Origin: Paragonimus heterotremus | Lineage: Eukaryota > Platyhelminthes > Trematoda > Plagiorchiida > Troglotrematidae | DNA length: 64,000 bases | NCBI GenBank assembly: GCA_013368495.1 | Contig: LUCH01000556.1 | Coordinates: forward strand, 94,578-158,577 | Reading direction: 5' to 3' | Part shown: one piece after another, positions 59,995-64,000 of the stretch | Position numbering within the stretch: the stretch's first letter is position 1 | Layout: every line of letters starts with the position of its first letter | Notes under the pieces: generated by a model | Told to the model about the DNA's origin: nothing | The model's input: only the letters and a program-made list of their open reading frames with translations | The model's database searches: none | Program-made: the position numbers and the translations under genes

Positions 59995-60110
59995 CAAATG
60001 TTTTATCCAATCGACTGATGAGAATAAACGAAAAGCATGCATCTCGTAATGTATGTCTTCTTGCCGGCCTGATGAACTGAATAAAGGGAATTCAGTGTTT
60101 CAAAGAACAG
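59995..60110 (+). mobile_element. Penelope-like terminal region (pLTR-like), solo
   Basis: Aligns over ~100 bases with the minus-strand region after the GIY-YIG frame at 53 kb, including two CTGATGA boxes 54 bases apart in both copies. No coding remnant is attached, so it is a solo or severely truncated copy. Confidence 0.6.
60012..60049 (+). ncRNA. Hammerhead-ribozyme-like motif, second copy
   Basis: CTGATGA at 60,015-60,021, GAATAAAC (helix II region), GAAA at 60,030-60,033, A-GC-AT-GC-A at 60,034-60,041 (helix III), TC at the cleavage position and TCGTAA after it. Stem I is reduced to 3 bp (CGA/TCG). Helix III differs from the 53 kb copy, but two of its pairs are kept, one by a T-A to C-G double change. 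Probably inactive. Confidence 0.4.
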
Positions 60111-61024
60111 AAAGGGGTTTTATTTTCTAGCTTCAACATGTGGTAGGACGTTTGGGGGCGAAGAGACTCACTGTGAGCGAATACTTGGTGAGTGGCAATA
60201 ACCACGAAACCAGTGATGTTCTTTAGACAGATTTGGAATAAATAACACATATCGCGTATGGTACCACTGAAAATGACACTTCATCAAAGTCCGACTGGAC
60301 TGAAAGCTAACAGCTTTAACGGATCAATCTCAGTGACCGCATCGATCAATCGGAATGTGGAGCAGCGGTCAAAACTGAGGGATGTTCAATTCGCAGTAAC
60401 TTAACCTTTCGATCTCAAGTAGGTAACCAAAGTATTGTAATAATTCCTGGCGTTCATCTTCAACCGGACGTTTCATCACCAGTATCATCGTGTTCGGAAT
60501 CCTCGAGTAGAATTAATTTGAGTGGGCTCAGAACTAGCAATCTTTGGCTTTACTAGCGGACATTCTCATGTACATGACCATTATGTAATGTTTGTAGCTG
60601 TGGTCAACACAAACGAACAGTCAGATGTGTAATTCCTCCATTCACACTATCGAGTGTGAAAGAGCTATACAACAATAAAGAAACTGAGAAGAAATTCGGT
60701 GTAACAGAGGATTTAAATTCGACTGGGATCTTCATTGTCGGACTACTGAGGAGAAACTACTTATTCTGCTTTGGAGACGGTTGAACAACTAGATTTTTAG
60801 TGACAGATATCTATGTTCTCATCTAAGAACATTGACCACTCATTTGAAGCGTTTCTCTCGAATATCTGGTTTGTTATCGTCTCTGGACAACAAAAAATCT
60901 TTCATTTTTGTGTTCAGCGGAAATATTGGTACCAACTGTCTCTTCCAAACCCATTCTGTCTGAATTACACCCATAACCGTAGACAGTAGCACTGATATAT
61001 TATTAGTGAGATTAATCAACTTAC
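60111..61024. other. No recognised gene
   Basis: Short frames only. Confidence 0.3.
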
Positions 61025-61099
61025 CATTGTGACAGTGACCTATTACAGACCACACGTCTGGCCAATTCACAATCCACGCCCCAGTTCTGCTGCACACCC
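61025..61099 (-). CDS. Candidate 75-base internal exon
   Basis: Minus strand, between an acceptor-like ACACTGACAG (AG at 61,101-61,100) and a canonical donor GTAAGT (61,024-61,019). One open frame (entered with one leading base) reads G-V-Q-Q-N-W-G-V-D-C-E-L-A-R-R-V-V-C-N-R-S. It shares strand with the EPS8-like exon 1.8 kb upstream and could be a later exon of that gene, but the residues do not match EPS8 regions I know. Pyrimidine tract is weak. Confidence 0.25.
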
Positions 61100-62944
61100 C
61101 TGTCAGTGTAGTTAAATACACTGTTTGATGTTAAAAACTATGCCTCTGATAAAATATTTGGACTCCGAACGGTTAACTGTTGGCACACCAGATCAGATTG
61201 TCACAAATCATCGCTTGTTTGTTAAAATGCGACTGGTTGAGTTATTTGGTCGTGGCTTCTCTCACTTAATCGGCTGCATTTCAGAGTTCATTTGTTGTCT
61301 GGTACGATGCGAAAAGCAGTGTGGGACGTATCTTATTTCAGCACAATATACCGTTAGCTAATGTCATTCAATTTGTGTCAGTTCTGTTAAAAATGTGCCT
61401 ATGAGAAAGAACCACTCAAAATCATATGTGCAAAATGAACCAAAAAATGACTAAACACCGTATTAGCCGGCTATGAGCTGTTGTGTACTGTCATGTACCA
61501 AATGAAAACCACTCAGTTTTTCAATCATAAACCAGAACCCTTGAATGACAAACTATGTGGCAAACAATCAGAAAGACTTTGGAATACGCACACATGCATC
61601 GAGCGTTGACATATGGCTGAGATGATATGTGTGAAGAAGTTTGTCGTCATTAACAGTAACGTGACTCCTTGTGCATAGCCTAAGTTATACAGTCCACGAA
61701 ATAGAATGTGAAGTTCACACTGTACGATGATATGATGAGTTGGGATTCGATCGTCCATATATAATCCAGACTCCGTTGATCTTTCTACGTAATTACTGTC
61801 ATTAGTGACTAAACTGCTAACAGTTAGTTTTTTGCGTAAACCACTGTAAAAGCTTGAATGTAAAGTCCACTACGTCGATTCAGACAGAATATGTCAACAT
61901 ATGGAATCGATGTAAAGCTAGTACCCGGCGACAAACCCCCTTCTTGTTGCGTTCCTGCGGGCCGCTGAGTATGTATCGTATAAAAGTTTCTCATTGTCTA
62001 AAAATCGTTTCTCCTATCACAACATATTTATCATCAGATGTAGGACAGTGGTTACACAAAACGAAATTCCCAGATCACTAAATCACTCTTATTGTCAAGC
62101 ATGATAATGAATTATCGTTGCATAATTAGGGAAACTCCCGGATGTCTTCAGTTCTTACTGTTCATAGTTAAGCGGAACTGACTTTTGCCTCAGATTTTAC
62201 AGGCTGTCAAACTTACAAGATCACTTGCCAAAGGTAATATGGCAATCAACAGTTTCATTTGAATTAGTAACCCAGGCCAATATTTTGCATCACACTTAAA
62301 GCATCGCGTTAAGCTGACCGGTTGTGAGCAGAAAGTTTTTTCCAGGTCAACCCAATGGAAGAAAAATCAACTCGTTCAGAGTTACAATTGTGTTTACCTT
62401 GGCAATGCTTAAGAGCTGACTTTTGCGTACACTCTATACACTTCTTCCCTTGTTGACTAAGTCAACTATTGAACGTCATTACTTGCTTTTCAAGACGAGT
62501 ATGTGGTGTTGAAGTTGTCTGACAGATCACATGCTGACATTCTGTACCTATGGATGATGAGCTACGAAACATACATGGGAAAATGGTCACACAGTGTAGT
62601 AGAAATCTTTACACTTGATATGTCCATATCGCTGTCTAACGGTCACCTGGAATCGATACAGAGGATGAACCCACTTTATGAACGACTAAGATTGGCAATC
62701 TTTTAACTTTCGTAGTAGAACATTTTTCTCGTTCAACAGAGTACGCTGTTCGTCTCTGGGGCTGTGAAAGATCGATAAATTTACAAATTATCCCTGGATC
62801 TGAAAGCACTTTCCAGATGTAATTATCCAACATTATTTTAAGAATAGTGAAGAAACCTACTGGTAAAGATTAACTTAACAGGAAACATTTCAGGGAGCTA
62901 TAATTCATTGTGGTCATATTTAATTTTCACGGTTGCTGACTCAC
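61100..62944. other. Probable intron downstream of the EPS8-like exon
   Basis: No exon with family resemblance was found. A plus frame at 62,503-62,706 and a minus frame at 62,833-62,636 overlap and lack support. Confidence 0.3.
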
Positions 62945-63275
62945 AAGGATGTATTCCAAGGAGCTCCCAACCCATTCCAAAATTCTTCCAAAGGCGGAGT
63001 CAAACGTTCCCGTACCGCTTCCAAAGTTCTGTCCGTCAACAGTGGCTCGATCACATCACGGACCAAATTTTCGTCAAAGTTCGGGACTACTCGACTTCTA
63101 GCGATCCCGTCTAGCCACCGAACAAACTTAATCAGACGGATAAATACTTTCTGTGCAGCTTCTGGAGCATCGGCTTCAACTTCTTGATTCAAATTTAGGG
63201 AGTATTTGATCTTCCGAACACAATCGATTGCCGCATATCTGGTTGGAACCTGCACGCTATCCGATTTGAGGATAG
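62945..63275 (-). CDS. EPS8: Internal exon of an EPS8-family actin-regulatory adaptor
   Basis: A 331-base exon with textbook borders: acceptor CACGTCTACAG ending at 63,276 and donor GTGAGTCAGC starting at 62,944. It enters with two bases of a split codon and leaves with two. The 109 codons contain D-C-V-R-K-I-K-Y-S-L-N-L near the start, F-V-R-W-L-D in the middle, and near the end V-I-E-P-L-L-T-D, L-T-P-P-L-E-E-F-W and L-G-A-P-W. These match, in order, the region between the PTB and SH3 domains of EPS8 (F-x-K-I-K-Y-x-x-N-L ... P-L-L-x-x-x-x-x-x-x-L ... L-T-P-x-E-x-x-x-W-x-x-L-G-x-x-W). EPS8 proteins cap and bundle actin and link receptor tyrosine kinase signalling to Rac. PTB exons should lie beyond the window on the right, and the SH3 exon to the left. 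The name is by recalled family pattern, not by a search. Confidence 0.75.
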
Positions 63276-64000
63276 CTGTAGACGTGAATTGTGAACAGAA
63301 AGAAAACTATAAGTAGGCACTATACGTCTATCGTTATAAGTTATAGGCCCTAACACTCTCATCGAGCACGACAAGCTACGCAGCCCAATTTTTGGACTGC
63401 AGTTGAATAGTTTTTGGTAAACAAAACGGCCTGATAATTACTCCTGTTAGATCTCATATGTAGTTATAAACTAAGGATATAACGAATGCAAAAACCGGTA
63501 GATGCGAAACTGGATTTCAAGGATTAATGTAGGGCAGCAAGTGTTTCGGCGTTACACTAATCACTGAGGGTTCATTGAACAAGTAGGTTCAGCCATTTCA
63601 GTTGCATCGCTTTTTGATACTCATTAAATATTTTAACTGCAACCTGCACTTTTCCGTTTCAATTATTTCATTACAAAAGACTGCATTCTAGCATTGCTTC
63701 TTGCTTGGTTTACGGTAGAATCTCTTCATGAATACCAGCAAAGAAAATGAACTTGAACAGATGTTACACACGCCTGCTGGTATGGAGCCTAATTAAAACT
63801 TCACGTAAATCACTGTTCGCTTTGGTTAAGATGAAACAAAATGTCACGTTCCTACAAGATCAAATAGGATAGACATATGTTAGTGAGAATCGCTACTCTG
63901 TAATCTTTCTGACGAAAGTATCATCGTGCTGCCTTTACTGATCGTTTTTTATATGTGAAACTTGCACAGGTTTGGCGATCAATAACAGTTTCTTATCCTT
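63276..64000. other. Intron upstream of the EPS8-like exon
   Basis: No preceding exon was recognised before the window edge. Short frames only. Confidence 0.4.

Noticed and set aside
60069..60100. A second, independent hammerhead after the first one
   Set aside because: CTGATGA and a 7-bp stem are present but the GAAA core box is missing (GTTTC instead).

Overview
The window looks like eukaryotic DNA from a flatworm, most likely a digenean trematode. Long open frames are almost absent and introns carry GT/AG sites. The sequence is full of decayed retroelements of the kinds that dominate schistosome and other fluke genomes: CR1-like and RTE-like LINEs, Ty3/gypsy elements, Penelope-like elements and tRNA-derived SINEs. 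The host assignment is an inference from these families; no species marker was found. There is no bacterial-style operon and no CRISPR array.

Layout. Positions 1-7970 hold a PHD-finger retroelement fragment (minus), two LINE reverse-transcriptase fragments (minus), a tandemly duplicated unknown repeat (4.9-6.1 kb) and a long decayed CR1-like LINE (plus, 6.29-7.97 kb). Positions 10.1-11.0 kb form a large imperfect palindrome built from a tRNA-derived SINE. A gypsy integrase relic lies at 11.05-12.2 kb (minus). A more complete gypsy element (minus) runs gag, protease, reverse transcriptase (with a YLDD box) and integrase from about 22.15 to 17.0 kb. It is interrupted by a 741-N gap that abuts a 23-bp minisatellite. 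A GC-richer tandem repeat, a dispersed repeat and two further LINE relics (minus) occupy 23.0-26.3 kb.

Host coding sequence is sparse. A proline/serine-rich 3'-terminal exon of an unrecognised gene lies on the minus strand at 27,710-28,375. A clear internal exon of an EPS8-family signalling adaptor lies on the minus strand at 62,945-63,275. Two possible small exons were also noted. Positions 28-62 kb are otherwise mostly featureless, intron-like or intergenic DNA with scattered insertions: SINEs at 35, 49.5, 55.4 and 56 kb; Penelope-like GIY-YIG relics at 42.0 and 53.4 kb; an RTE 3' end at 50.7-51.4 kb; and a 163-bp near-perfect inverted repeat at 48.8-49.2 kb.

The most interesting signals are three. 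First, two copies of a Penelope-like terminal region carry a hammerhead-ribozyme-like core, with compensatory change in helix III. Second, the 48.8 kb inverted repeat would fold into a very long hairpin. Third, a composite SINE family has a member arranged as an ~840-bp palindrome.
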